This document shows positions 1 through 5,414 of a DNA stretch of 5,414 nt, piece by piece; positions within the stretch are counted from its first letter, which is position 1; each line of letters begins with the position of its first letter. The stretch is from Acidobacteriota bacterium. GTDB taxonomy: Bacteria; Acidobacteriota; Terriglobia; Terriglobales; Acidobacteriaceae. The position numbers and the translations under genes are program-made. Below the pieces are notes generated by a model that saw only the letters and a list, made by a program, of their open reading frames with translations, was not told the origin of the DNA and searched no databases. Location: the NCBI GenBank assembly GCA_021780095.1, contig JAJXZK010000318.1, positions 1 to 5,414 of the forward strand, read 5' to 3'.

Positions 1-378
1 AATGTTTTGCGTGAGTTGCTGATAGACCCTAAGAGAGATGCCCGTAAGTGTCGCGATGCTAAACCCGGTCTTTTCGGCGGATACGGTGTAGGAACCTACC
101 GGCAATGAGAGGAAGTTATAGTGACCAGAGGAATCCGCAGTCGTTTGGCTAGCGACACCTGTACTTGTGTTGGTTGCGCTAACTGCGGCGTCTGGCACCA
201 CTGCTCCTGCCGCGTCTGTTACGGTTCCAGCGATGCTTCCTGTACTCGCTTGGCCATGGCATGGAAGCGCGGTCGAAATCAAGACCACGCTAGCCATCAC
301 TAGCAGTATTTGAGGAAAGGCGCGCCTGAAGCCGGTTGACGACACTCTCGACTCCAAGCTACACGACTTTCGCATCAT
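1..378 (-). CDS. Oar-like TonB-dependent receptor, N-terminal part (truncated by window edge)
   Basis: The first 126 codons of a larger gene are visible; the rest lies beyond base 1. Residues 24-40 form a hydrophobic export segment (ILLVMASVVL and onward) after an arginine-containing n-region. A likely signal peptidase site follows HGQA at residues 41-44. Residues 47-126 read as a carboxypeptidase-regulatory-like beta-sandwich, with the typical GSIAGTVTDAAGAVVPDA opening, SSGHYNFLSLPVGSYTV in the middle and KTGF near the end. In Acidobacteriota this order usually heads an Oar-like outer-membrane beta-barrel of about 1000 residues, but that barrel is not visible, so the full identity is inferred. 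The start is uncertain. ATGs at 378 and 375 follow a GAGG, which is well spaced only for 375. An in-frame ATG at 429 has GGAG five bases upstream but would give an improbably long n-region. The frame opens after a TAG near 546. The likely role is uptake or binding of a large substrate at the outer membrane. Confidence 0.82.
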   Translation of the reverse strand, partial: MMRKSCSLESRVSSTGFRRAFPQILLVMASVVLISTALPCHGQASTGSIAGTVTDAAGAVVPDAAVSATNTSTGVASQTTADSSGHYNFLSLPVGSYTVSAEKTGFSIATLTGISLRVYQQLTQNI

Positions 379-387
379 AGCCTCAAA

Positions 388-399
388 GGTGCTTGCCCA
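388..399. repeat. 12-bp direct repeat, copy 1
   Basis: GGTGCTTGCCCA occurs here and again at 555-566, in the same orientation and 167 bp apart, on either side of the palindrome at 525-543. The match stops exactly at 12 bases on both sides. This copy lies just upstream of the ATG at 378, so it is either leader sequence or, if translation starts at 429, coding. The function is unknown; it may be a second regulatory motif or chance. Confidence 0.35.
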
Positions 400-524
400 A
401 TCTAGCCACGAGTGATGACAGAACCTCATCTCTACTCCCCCCGACAAAATCTGTACGCCGATGAGCCAAGGTAGACCAGATCCACCGCCCCGTCGATAGA
501 AAACCATCAACGGATGGAACAAAG

Positions 525-543
525 CGTCCAATATGCTGGACGG
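525..543. promoter_or_regulatory. Operator-like palindrome, site 1
   Basis: On the minus strand this reads CCGTCCAGCATATTGGACG. It contains a perfect 6-bp inverted repeat, CGTCCA and TGGACG, around a 6-bp centre. A sequence identical at 16 of 19 positions lies at 4189-4207, in the other intergenic gap. The site ends about 147 bp before the receptor ATG at 378, or 96 bp before the ATG at 429. Dyad symmetry together with recurrence in two gaps suggests a binding site for a dimeric transcription factor, but no regulator gene is visible and its family cannot be named. Confidence 0.5.
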
Positions 544-554
544 CTAAATGATCG

Positions 555-566
555 GGTGCTTGCCCA
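555..566. repeat. 12-bp direct repeat, copy 2
   Basis: This is the second GGTGCTTGCCCA, identical to 388-399. It lies 12 bp to the right of the palindrome at 525-543, upstream of it with respect to the receptor gene. No dyad symmetry is seen within the repeat itself. Confidence 0.35.
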
Positions 567-618
567 TGCAGTAGTCAAGTCAATTTCAATGAATTCTGAA
601 GGCGGGGTCCCTTGCGGG

Positions 619-1923
619 TCACGTCAGAAAGGTAATGCAAAGTGGAGTACCTATGGGTATGTATTGGCCGGTGAAGGTCAACATGCCGGTCTTCCTATCG
701 ATCCGAAATGATGTGATTTGGTCGCTGCGCTGATTGCACGCATACAAAAACTCACCGCCAGGGGCGAGGGTGAAATCGCTGGGATAATCACCCTGCGTCA
801 AGGTGTCTCCCACATGATGCAGCCTGCCGTCTCCTGCAATTGAAAACAGCGCAATGGAGTTATGGAGCCGGTTGGCGGCATACAGAAATCGTCCATCCGG
901 CGACACCGTGATTTCTGAGGAGAAATTGGTGCCGGCGTAGCCGGAAGGAAGAGTCGATACTGTCTGTTGTCGCGTCAGACCGCCGGCGTTGGAATCATAG
1001 TAAAAAAAGTCAATTGTTGATGCCTCTTCCTGAATGGAATACATCCATTCACCGTTCGGATGAAATGCAAAGTGCCGTGGACCATCTCCGGAGGGAAACG
1101 AGACAAACGGAGTTTCGGCGGGCATCAGCTTCCCGCTATCCGCGTCGAACTTGTAGATATAAATCCGGTCCTGGCCTAAATCAGTTTGCAAGACGAACCG
1201 GTTCTTCGGGTCTGGATGGATCATGTGTGCGTGGGGCGCATCGTGCCCGCTGATGGCAAAGCTACCTGGCGGCGCATTCGTTGCGTGAATACTTCCGAGA
1301 GATCCCGTGTCCTGGTGGAAGTCGGCCGCCGGGCCCAGAGAGCCGTTCGGCAGAATCGGAAGTACCGCGATGTTGCCGCCAAAATAGTTAGCGACAAACG
1401 CATACTTACCGGTCCCGTCAACACTGACATAGGCCGGACCAGCGCCCTGCGAACTTACGGTGTTCAGAAATCGTAAATCGCCGTTGGTCCGGTCGATTGC
1501 AAAAGCACTTACGGAACCGTTCTTGCCATCGAAATCTGAAATCTCATTAATCGCGTAAAGATACCGGCCGGAGGGGTGAAACGTTAGCCATGACGGGCTG
1601 GTTGTTTCGGCTGCCAGCCTCAACAGCGATAACTCGCCAGTCCGCGGGTTCATTTCGAACAGATAGATGCCCTTACCATTTGCCGCACCATCTACCGGTT
1701 TGGTATCAGTGCCGACATATGCCAGGATTCTTTGCCCGGCCGAATCCAGGGCAAGCCCATGCATCGGCCTTATAGTCGAGTACGCGAGGCAAAGCGCAGT
1801 GCCCGTCTTCAGGAATGCCCGGCGAGAAGTCGTGCCCTGAAGGCCAATCTGGCGCAACGAATCCTCAAATTTCAATGGAATTCCTTTCCCTTGCCGAAAT
1901 CGGCGGATGTCGCTGTTCATCAA
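619..1923 (-). CDS. Tat-exported lactonase-family (YbhE/PGL-like) seven-bladed beta-propeller
   Basis: A lactonase-family (6-phosphogluconolactonase-like) protein of 434 residues; the E. coli enzyme is about 330. The excess is mainly the N-terminus, where SRRAFLK at residues 33-39 is a clear twin-arginine motif followed by a weakly hydrophobic segment. Folded export to the periplasm is therefore expected. Blade signatures recur: ILAYVGTD (66-73), FHPSGRYLYAINE (115-127), AHMIHPDPKNRF (232-243), GPRHFAFHPNGEWMY (281-295), SSEITVSPDGRFLYAANR (335-352) and GGEFLYACNQRSDQITSF (389-406). The natural substrate is uncertain. An exported enzyme is unlikely to serve the cytoplasmic pentose phosphate pathway, so an aldonolactone or another sugar-derived ring is possible. 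The gene follows the GH20-like gene by 13 bp and is probably cotranscribed with it. The ATG at 1923 has no Shine-Dalgarno; a TTG at 1875 does and gives a more usual Tat n-region, so the true start may be there. Confidence 0.9.
   Translation of the reverse strand: MMNSDIRRFRQGKGIPLKFEDSLRQIGLQGTTSRRAFLKTGTALCLAYSTIRPMHGLALDSAGQRILAYVGTDTKPVDGAANGKGIYLFEMNPRTGELSLLRLAAETTSPSWLTFHPSGRYLYAINEISDFDGKNGSVSAFAIDRTNGDLRFLNTVSSQGAGPAYVSVDGTGKYAFVANYFGGNIAVLPILPNGSLGPAADFHQDTGSLGSIHATNAPPGSFAISGHDAPHAHMIHPDPKNRFVLQTDLGQDRIYIYKFDADSGKLMPAETPFVSFPSGDGPRHFAFHPNGEWMYSIQEEASTIDFFYYDSNAGGLTRQQTVSTLPSGYAGTNFSSEITVSPDGRFLYAANRLHNSIALFSIAGDGRLHHVGDTLTQGDYPSDFTLAPGGEFLYACNQRSDQITSFRIDRKTGMLTFTGQYIPIGTPLCITFLT
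1882..1887 (-). promoter_or_regulatory. Internal Shine-Dalgarno supporting a TTG start of the lactonase-family gene
   Basis: On the minus strand AAAGGA is followed after six bases by TTG (1875-1873), codon 17 of the long reading frame. The same AAAGGA with nearly the same spacing precedes the GH20-like ATG at 4033. The sequence before the ATG pair at 1923/1920, GTCTCTTGCTGCTTG, has no purine-rich site. Starting at the TTG leaves 16 residues before the SRRAFLK motif instead of 32. Confidence 0.5.
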
Positions 1924-1936
1924 GCAGCAAGAGACT

Positions 1937-4033
1937 TCACTTGCCCATGGTCTCCACAGATCCGCTACCCTCTACGATCTTTTCAAGCGGTGGCAGATCT
2001 TCCCCTGGTTTGGAACTATCGTCGAATTCCTGCAACTTTTGCTGCACGCCTCGCCAGTATTGATATTCCGCATCCCATCGCCCTAAGGCTGGGCCCAGCC
2101 GGTACGGCGTATATTCCTGCAACCACTCTGCTCGATAGGCAGGCTTCAGGTCGCTAATGCGGTCCATCAGATCGACTACGCGCGAGTGGTCTTGATACGT
2201 GATTTGAGAGCCCCAGTTGTTCCACCAGTCTTCCGAGTCAGGACGGCGCGGGCCGAGCTTGCTCCATAACTCCGACATCTCAACCGGAGTTTGAAACTTC
2301 TGCCCAGCATAATCGAGAAGTTCGCTTCCGATCATCAGGCTATTGATAGTGGCGGGATCTGCCCCAAGGCTCTCGGCATGAAACAGTGATGTTTCCGCCT
2401 GTTCCGCATGGAGTCGGGTTTCATGCAAGTCTGCCTGGTGCGTGGGCAGGTCTTTGTAGTACGCCGGAAAGAACGGATCTCTCCATAACGCGAACATTGT
2501 CTGTTCATTTCCAAGCACTTTTTGCAGATCGACCTCCGCCTGTGACATATTGCTGATCGCCGAGGCGATGTGCGGAGCAATGTTCGAGGGATACATTACT
2601 GCTGCATAATCGGAAAAGAAGCTTGCTCGGTCCATCGGCTGGGATTGCCAAGGCGCCGCAGCACCGTACGCCATTCCTGGAAGCGACATGCGAAAAAGCA
2701 ACTGCGCGTCATCAGCCCAAACAGAATTGACCAGACCGATCGCGCCGGAACGCCGGCCGGCAGCCAGGAACGTATCAATATTTTCAAAGGTCGTATCGTA
2801 ATCCGGAGCAATATTGTCATAACTCATCACTCCCGGCTGAACCACATATGGTATGTGATTGGAGATCATTGGGCCTAGCCAGCGTTTGTAGGTTGGATCT
2901 TCTGAAGTGTAATACCAGGCAACCGCAATCAGTCCCGGCGGAAGCTGGGAGATAATCTGCGGGAATTTGACCATAATGTCGTCGTACGCCATCACATGTT
3001 TGCCGCGATTCTGAAATAGCCGCGTCACGGCCGTGAGTTGTTTGACAAATAGACCTGCCGGCGCCGCGGCGGCGCCAGAGGCTTTGGTAGCCCGCTCGAT
3101 CTGAAACGTCTCATCGAACCCAATGCTCACGAAGGGACTGGGAAATAGGTCGGAAAACTGGTTCACCCAGTCTGCCAGCAGAGGCATCACCTTAGGATTT
3201 CGAGGATCAAATTCCGTTCCGTGAGGCTCATCGGACAATTCAGAGTATTTCTCTATCCTGAACAAGTCGTGCTGGTGACCATATAAATCCAGGTTGGGGA
3301 TGACATCGATATGCCGCTGCCGTCCGTACGCTACAATCTGCCGCACCTCATCTTGAGTGAGCCGTCCATCCGGAACCAAAAGCGGGAATCCCTTCAGTTC
3401 GATGCTGTCTTCCGTGTACAGATAATATTGGTTTTCTTTCCAACGAGAGAGAAAGTCGATCTGGCGTTCAATTTCCTTTTCCGTCGGCAATGGCCCATGG
3501 CTGATGTCCACCATTGTTCCGCGAAGCTCCACCGACGGCCAATCGTGGATTTCAACTTGGGGTAGGACCGCATCGGAGCCGCTTCCTTCGATCAGTTGTC
3601 GCAGCGTTTGAACCCCATAGAAAATTCCAGCCGATGAATCAGCGTGGATCTTAACTCCATGGTCTGACACGACCAAGTCGTACGCCTCCTTTGAATGTGG
3701 TCCAGGCAAATCACCCGGAAGAACGAGCGGCTGGTCTGTAGCTCCAGTCCGATCGAGCACGATCGCCATCCCTTGAGCCGTACTATCGCCGGAACTGCCG
3801 ATTGGCAAGTGAACTCCCGTGCGATGGTCAACATATTCAGATAACTCGCTGGCGGCAAACTGATCCTCCCTACTGGGAGTCGACGAAAAAGCAATCTTCA
3901 TTCCCGTAAGTCGCACGGTGCCGGTACCGTATTGTATTTGTTGTGGACGCGGAAGCAGGGGATTGTGAGCAGCGTAAGCAGCATTGCCTACGAACATACA
4001 TAGCAGTAATGCAATCGACTGGATCCGGGCCAT
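1937..4033 (-). CDS. Secreted GH20-like beta-N-acetylhexosaminidase-family protein with atypical active site
   Basis: A 698-residue glycoside hydrolase of the GH20 type, a family that removes terminal GlcNAc or GalNAc by substrate-assisted catalysis. A Sec signal peptide covers residues 1-21 (cleavage after AYA). The GH20 N-terminal domain spans about 25-165 and ends with the typical GIFYGVQTLRQL (136-147). The catalytic barrel starts at RGTMVDIS (171-178), continues through IPNLDLYGH (245-253) and SIGFDET (303-309), and reaches about residue 460. D307-E308 fits the catalytic Asp-Glu pair. Several positions differ from classical hexosaminidases: H179 stands where a sugar-binding Arg is usual, PNLDLYGH replaces PEIDxPGH, and SIGFDE replaces HIGGDE. 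The last 230 or so residues are an unassigned, probably helical region with a Trp-rich patch (603-607). Activity and substrate are therefore uncertain. AAAGGA five bases before the ATG supports the start. It leads the pair with the lactonase-family gene. Confidence 0.88.
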   Translation of the reverse strand: MARIQSIALLLCMFVGNAAYAAHNPLLPRPQQIQYGTGTVRLTGMKIAFSSTPSREDQFAASELSEYVDHRTGVHLPIGSSGDSTAQGMAIVLDRTGATDQPLVLPGDLPGPHSKEAYDLVVSDHGVKIHADSSAGIFYGVQTLRQLIEGSGSDAVLPQVEIHDWPSVELRGTMVDISHGPLPTEKEIERQIDFLSRWKENQYYLYTEDSIELKGFPLLVPDGRLTQDEVRQIVAYGRQRHIDVIPNLDLYGHQHDLFRIEKYSELSDEPHGTEFDPRNPKVMPLLADWVNQFSDLFPSPFVSIGFDETFQIERATKASGAAAAPAGLFVKQLTAVTRLFQNRGKHVMAYDDIMVKFPQIISQLPPGLIAVAWYYTSEDPTYKRWLGPMISNHIPYVVQPGVMSYDNIAPDYDTTFENIDTFLAAGRRSGAIGLVNSVWADDAQLLFRMSLPGMAYGAAAPWQSQPMDRASFFSDYAAVMYPSNIAPHIASAISNMSQAEVDLQKVLGNEQTMFALWRDPFFPAYYKDLPTHQADLHETRLHAEQAETSLFHAESLGADPATINSLMIGSELLDYAGQKFQTPVEMSELWSKLGPRRPDSEDWWNNWGSQITYQDHSRVVDLMDRISDLKPAYRAEWLQEYTPYRLGPALGRWDAEYQYWRGVQQKLQEFDDSSKPGEDLPPLEKIVEGSGSVETMGK

Positions 4034-4038
4034 TGGTT

Positions 4039-4044
4039 TCCTTT
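4039..4044 (-). promoter_or_regulatory. Shine-Dalgarno of the GH20-like gene
   Basis: AAAGGA lies five bases before the ATG at 4033 on the minus strand. It fixes the start and directly abuts the 3' arm of the hairpin at 4045-4064. Confidence 0.75.
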
Positions 4045-4064
4045 CGCCCTGTCACGTCAGGGCG
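4045..4064 (-). promoter_or_regulatory. 5'-UTR hairpin abutting the GH20-like ribosome-binding site
   Basis: On the minus strand CGCCCTG and CAGGGCG form a perfect, GC-rich 7-bp stem with the 6-base loop ACGTGA. The stem ends exactly where AAAGGA begins. It is not a terminator, because the following bases are AAAGGAAACC rather than a T-run. It could modulate ribosome access, stabilise the transcript or, as DNA, act as an operator. Which of these applies is not shown by the sequence. Confidence 0.5.
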
Positions 4065-4188
4065 TTCACTTGGGTACGCTGGCAATTTTTCCGGCCGAGA
4101 ACCGGTCGATTGCAGCATTGCGAATTCAACACAGTTTCACCTGCTCCTTTTGCATAGATCAAGCACAATCCGCGGTCTTACACCGTTC

Positions 4189-4207
4189 CCGTCCACCGTA
4201 TTGGATG
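4189..4207. promoter_or_regulatory. Operator-like palindrome, site 2
   Basis: The plus strand reads CCGTCCACCGTATTGGATG. It has inverted arms CGTCCA and TGGATG (five of six pairs) around a 6-bp centre. It matches the minus-strand reading of site 1 (525-543) at 16 of 19 positions. It ends 155 bp before the GH20-like ATG, close to the 147-bp spacing of site 1 from the receptor ATG at 378. A shared regulator of the two units is inferred. Confidence 0.5.
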
Positions 4208-4237
4208 GCGATCTGCACGGTCAAAGCATACCCCCGC

Positions 4238-5329
4238 CTACGTGACCTTTCCCCTGGCAGCTACCTTCCACTGATCGATAACGATATCCCCTCTCACTAC
4301 AAAGGCTCGGTCGTGCAGATTGATGCACGGGCAGACGTGGTTGGGAATAATCCTGAGCCGGTCTCCCACGTTTATCGCTGAGTCCTCGGGGACGATCAAG
4401 TGGCCGTGTTCTTCGGAAAGATCTTCCAATAATAATTCCGGACGCTCCTGAACATATCCAAAGTATTTGCGGTCACCCGAAAGTAGAGTGTCTGCCGAAA
4501 GGGCTTTGCTGCCGGCATCAATGATGGCACGGTGCGGGACACTGGTACTCACCACCGTAGTCAGCACGGTCACAGCACAGTCGGCATAGCTTGCGGATTC
4601 CGCATCCACGGTGTTTCGATCGTTAAAGACATAAGTTCCGGGCCGAATCTCCGTGACGCCGTGAAACCGATGACTCTCGAAGGCGGCTGGCGTGTTGCCT
4701 CCGCTGACCACCGGGTAGGGAATGCCTTCGGAATCTAGAAGCGCAAAAAGCCGTTCAAGCTTTGCGTTCTCCAATGCAATGGCGAGCTCTCGAATCTTCC
4801 GATCACCCATAATATGTCCAGGGTAGAGAGAAATGCCCTCCCACCGAAGACCCGGCAACTCGAATATCTTTTTCGCAACCTTGATAGATTTCGCGTCCAG
4901 GGTAAGACCACAGCGACGAAGCCCTGTGTCGAATTCCAATCGAATTCCGACCTCAACACCCGCTGAATTTGCTGCTTTCGAAATGCCCTCCGCTACCTGA
5001 AAGGAATCCATGGCAATGGAGATTTTGACTCGCATCGCCAGCTCCACCACCCGTTTCCATTTCCTTTCTCCCCATATCGGATACACGATCACGATATTGT
5101 TCAGGCCGGCATCCGCCATGACCTCTGCCTCGCCAACCTTTGCGACGGTTATGCCGCCCGCTCCATACAGCATCTGAAGGCGTGCGATTTCTGGTATCTT
5201 GTGGGTTTTGGTATGTGGCCGCAGGGTAAGATTGTGTGCGGCGCAATAGCTCGCCATCCTCCGAAGATTACGGTCCATCGTGTCGAACTCGATCAGAACT
5301 ACCGGCGTATCTAGGTCCTGAATATTCAT
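4238..5329 (-). CDS. PLP-dependent D-threonine aldolase / D-serine dehydratase (DSD1) family protein
   Basis: A fold-type III PLP enzyme of 363 residues, close to the 370-380 usual for this family, which splits or deaminates D-beta-hydroxy amino acids such as D-threonine or D-serine. An alanine-racemase-like barrel fills the N-terminal two thirds. RPHTKTHK (37-44) carries the expected Schiff-base lysine, probably K41. Further family motifs are TVAKVGEAE (61-69), GLRRCG (136-141), the phosphate-binding SGGNTP (209-214), EIRPGTYVFND (227-237) and IDAGSKALS (270-278). PNHVCPCINLHD (329-340) offers H331 and C333 as the pair of metal ligands typical of the family's C-terminal domain. No signal peptide is present, so it is cytoplasmic. 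Aldolase and dehydratase activities cannot be separated by eye. The ATG at 5329 has no Shine-Dalgarno (preceding bases TTTCTCCT), but LDTPVV right after it matches the family's start. The upstream stop is 23 bp away, which suggests coupled translation. Confidence 0.9.
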   Translation of the reverse strand: MNIQDLDTPVVLIEFDTMDRNLRRMASYCAAHNLTLRPHTKTHKIPEIARLQMLYGAGGITVAKVGEAEVMADAGLNNIVIVYPIWGERKWKRVVELAMRVKISIAMDSFQVAEGISKAANSAGVEVGIRLEFDTGLRRCGLTLDAKSIKVAKKIFELPGLRWEGISLYPGHIMGDRKIRELAIALENAKLERLFALLDSEGIPYPVVSGGNTPAAFESHRFHGVTEIRPGTYVFNDRNTVDAESASYADCAVTVLTTVVSTSVPHRAIIDAGSKALSADTLLSGDRKYFGYVQERPELLLEDLSEEHGHLIVPEDSAINVGDRLRIIPNHVCPCINLHDRAFVVRGDIVIDQWKVAARGKVT

Positions 5330-5352
5330 AGGAGAAATTCGTGCTGGCCAGC

Positions 5353-5414
5353 CTATACAACTATCCCGGAATCCACGACAATTCTGCCGTTCCGAAGGAC
5401 TGCCTTGAACCCTA
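5353..5414 (-). CDS. C-terminal end of an upstream protein, possibly amidohydrolase-like (partial)
   Basis: One minus-strand frame entering from the right edge reads GFKAVLRNGRIVVDSGIVV and stops at TAG (5355-5353), 23 bp before the PLP-enzyme ATG. A V-x-x-NG-x-x-VV-x-x-G pattern near the end is common at the C-terminus of metal-dependent amidohydrolases, including N-acyl-D-amino-acid deacylases, where the last beta-sandwich strands follow the barrel. Such genes plausibly neighbour D-amino-acid enzymes. Only 19 residues are visible, so both coding status and product are tentative. Of the other two frames, one is broken by TAG and the other is open in phase with the PLP-enzyme gene but looks unlike protein. 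Confidence 0.45.
   Translation of the reverse strand, partial: GFKAVLRNGRIVVDSGIVV

Larger units (their letters stand above)
379..618. other. Intergenic region upstream of the receptor gene
   Basis: These 240 bp separate the stop of the lactonase-family gene from the first favoured start of the receptor gene. They hold an operator-like palindrome (525-543), both copies of a 12-bp repeat (388-399 and 555-566) and an alternative receptor start at 429 with its own GGAG. No convincing sigma-70 promoter was found: TTGTTC at 517-522 and TATCGA at 493-498, 18 bp apart on the minus strand, each match consensus at only three positions. After the lactonase stop there is only a CCC-GCAA-GGG mini-stem without a T-run, so no intrinsic terminator is called. 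A plus-strand open frame starting at 514 enters the lactonase gene antisense and shows no protein-like features. Confidence 0.6.
4034..4237. other. Intergenic region upstream of the GH20-like gene
   Basis: These 204 bp lie between the stop of the PLP-enzyme gene and the ATG of the GH20-like gene. They hold an operator-like palindrome (4189-4207), an orphan strong Shine-Dalgarno AAAAGGAG (minus strand, 4151-4144), a perfect 7-bp hairpin (4045-4064) and the ribosome-binding site at 4039-4044. No stem followed by a T-run was found after the PLP-enzyme stop, so readthrough is possible. No sigma-70 promoter with good -35 and -10 elements could be recognised; the promoter is expected between the palindrome and the hairpin. 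Confidence 0.6.

Noticed and set aside
601..618. Possible terminator after the lactonase-family stop
   Set aside because: Only a 3-bp CCC-GCAA-GGG stem is present, with no T-run on the transcript strand.
514..711. 65-codon plus-strand open frame overlapping the end of the lactonase-family gene
   Set aside because: Its second half is antisense to conserved propeller sequence, the start has no Shine-Dalgarno, and the first half covers the palindrome and repeat region. It looks like a shadow frame.
1732..2157. 141-codon plus-strand open frame across the junction of the two exported-enzyme genes
   Set aside because: It is antisense to two well-supported genes; its translation is Arg/Pro/Ala-rich without domain features.
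3060..3076. GC-rich inverted repeat GGCGCC-GCGGC-GGCGCC
   Set aside because: It lies inside the GH20-like gene and is explained by consecutive alanine codons (residues 319-327).
4081..4105. T-run and CCGG repeats resembling a terminator
   Set aside because: The T-run is on the plus strand, where no gene ends, and it is about 20 bases from the nearest strong stem (4045-4064). The CCGG arms are only 4 bp.
3870..4118. 82-codon minus-strand open frame overlapping the GH20-like start in another frame
   Set aside because: It has no ribosome-binding site and runs out of frame through the signal peptide and N-terminal domain of the GH20-like gene; no protein-like features.

Overview
The window looks like a chromosomal catabolic locus from a Gram-negative bacterium, most likely an acidobacterium. 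All supported genes lie on the minus strand. The main clue is the truncated gene at the left edge. It has a signal peptide followed at once by a carboxypeptidase-regulatory-like domain, the usual N-terminus of the large Oar-like TonB-dependent outer-membrane proteins so abundant in Acidobacteriota. A Tat-exported lactonase-family propeller and a Sec-exported GH20-like enzyme fit that setting. The taxonomic call is inference.

In the direction of transcription (right to left) the order is as follows. First come the last 19 codons of an unknown protein (5353-5414), possibly an amidohydrolase. Next is a DSD1/D-threonine-aldolase-type PLP enzyme (4238-5329). A 204-bp gap follows, with an operator-like palindrome and a hairpin directly against the next gene's Shine-Dalgarno. 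Then comes a secreted GH20-like glycosidase with substituted active-site residues (1937-4033), followed 13 bp later by a Tat-dependent lactonase-family protein (619-1923). A second 240-bp gap leads to the 5' end of the Oar-like receptor (1-378), which runs off the left edge.

The most interesting signal is non-coding. The two gaps each carry a copy of the same 19-bp quasi-palindrome, CCGTCCA(S)C(R)TATTGGA(Y)G, matching at 16 of 19 positions. They sit about 150 bp upstream of the GH20-like gene and of the receptor gene. This suggests that one unidentified regulator controls both units, making the locus a small regulon: a receptor to import a compound, a periplasmic glycosidase to cut it, an exported lactonase, and a cytoplasmic D-amino-acid enzyme. 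The substrate cannot be read from the sequence. An amino-sugar or D-amino-acid-containing glycoconjugate is a hypothesis only.

No RNA genes, insertion sequences, CRISPR arrays or convincing intrinsic terminators were seen.
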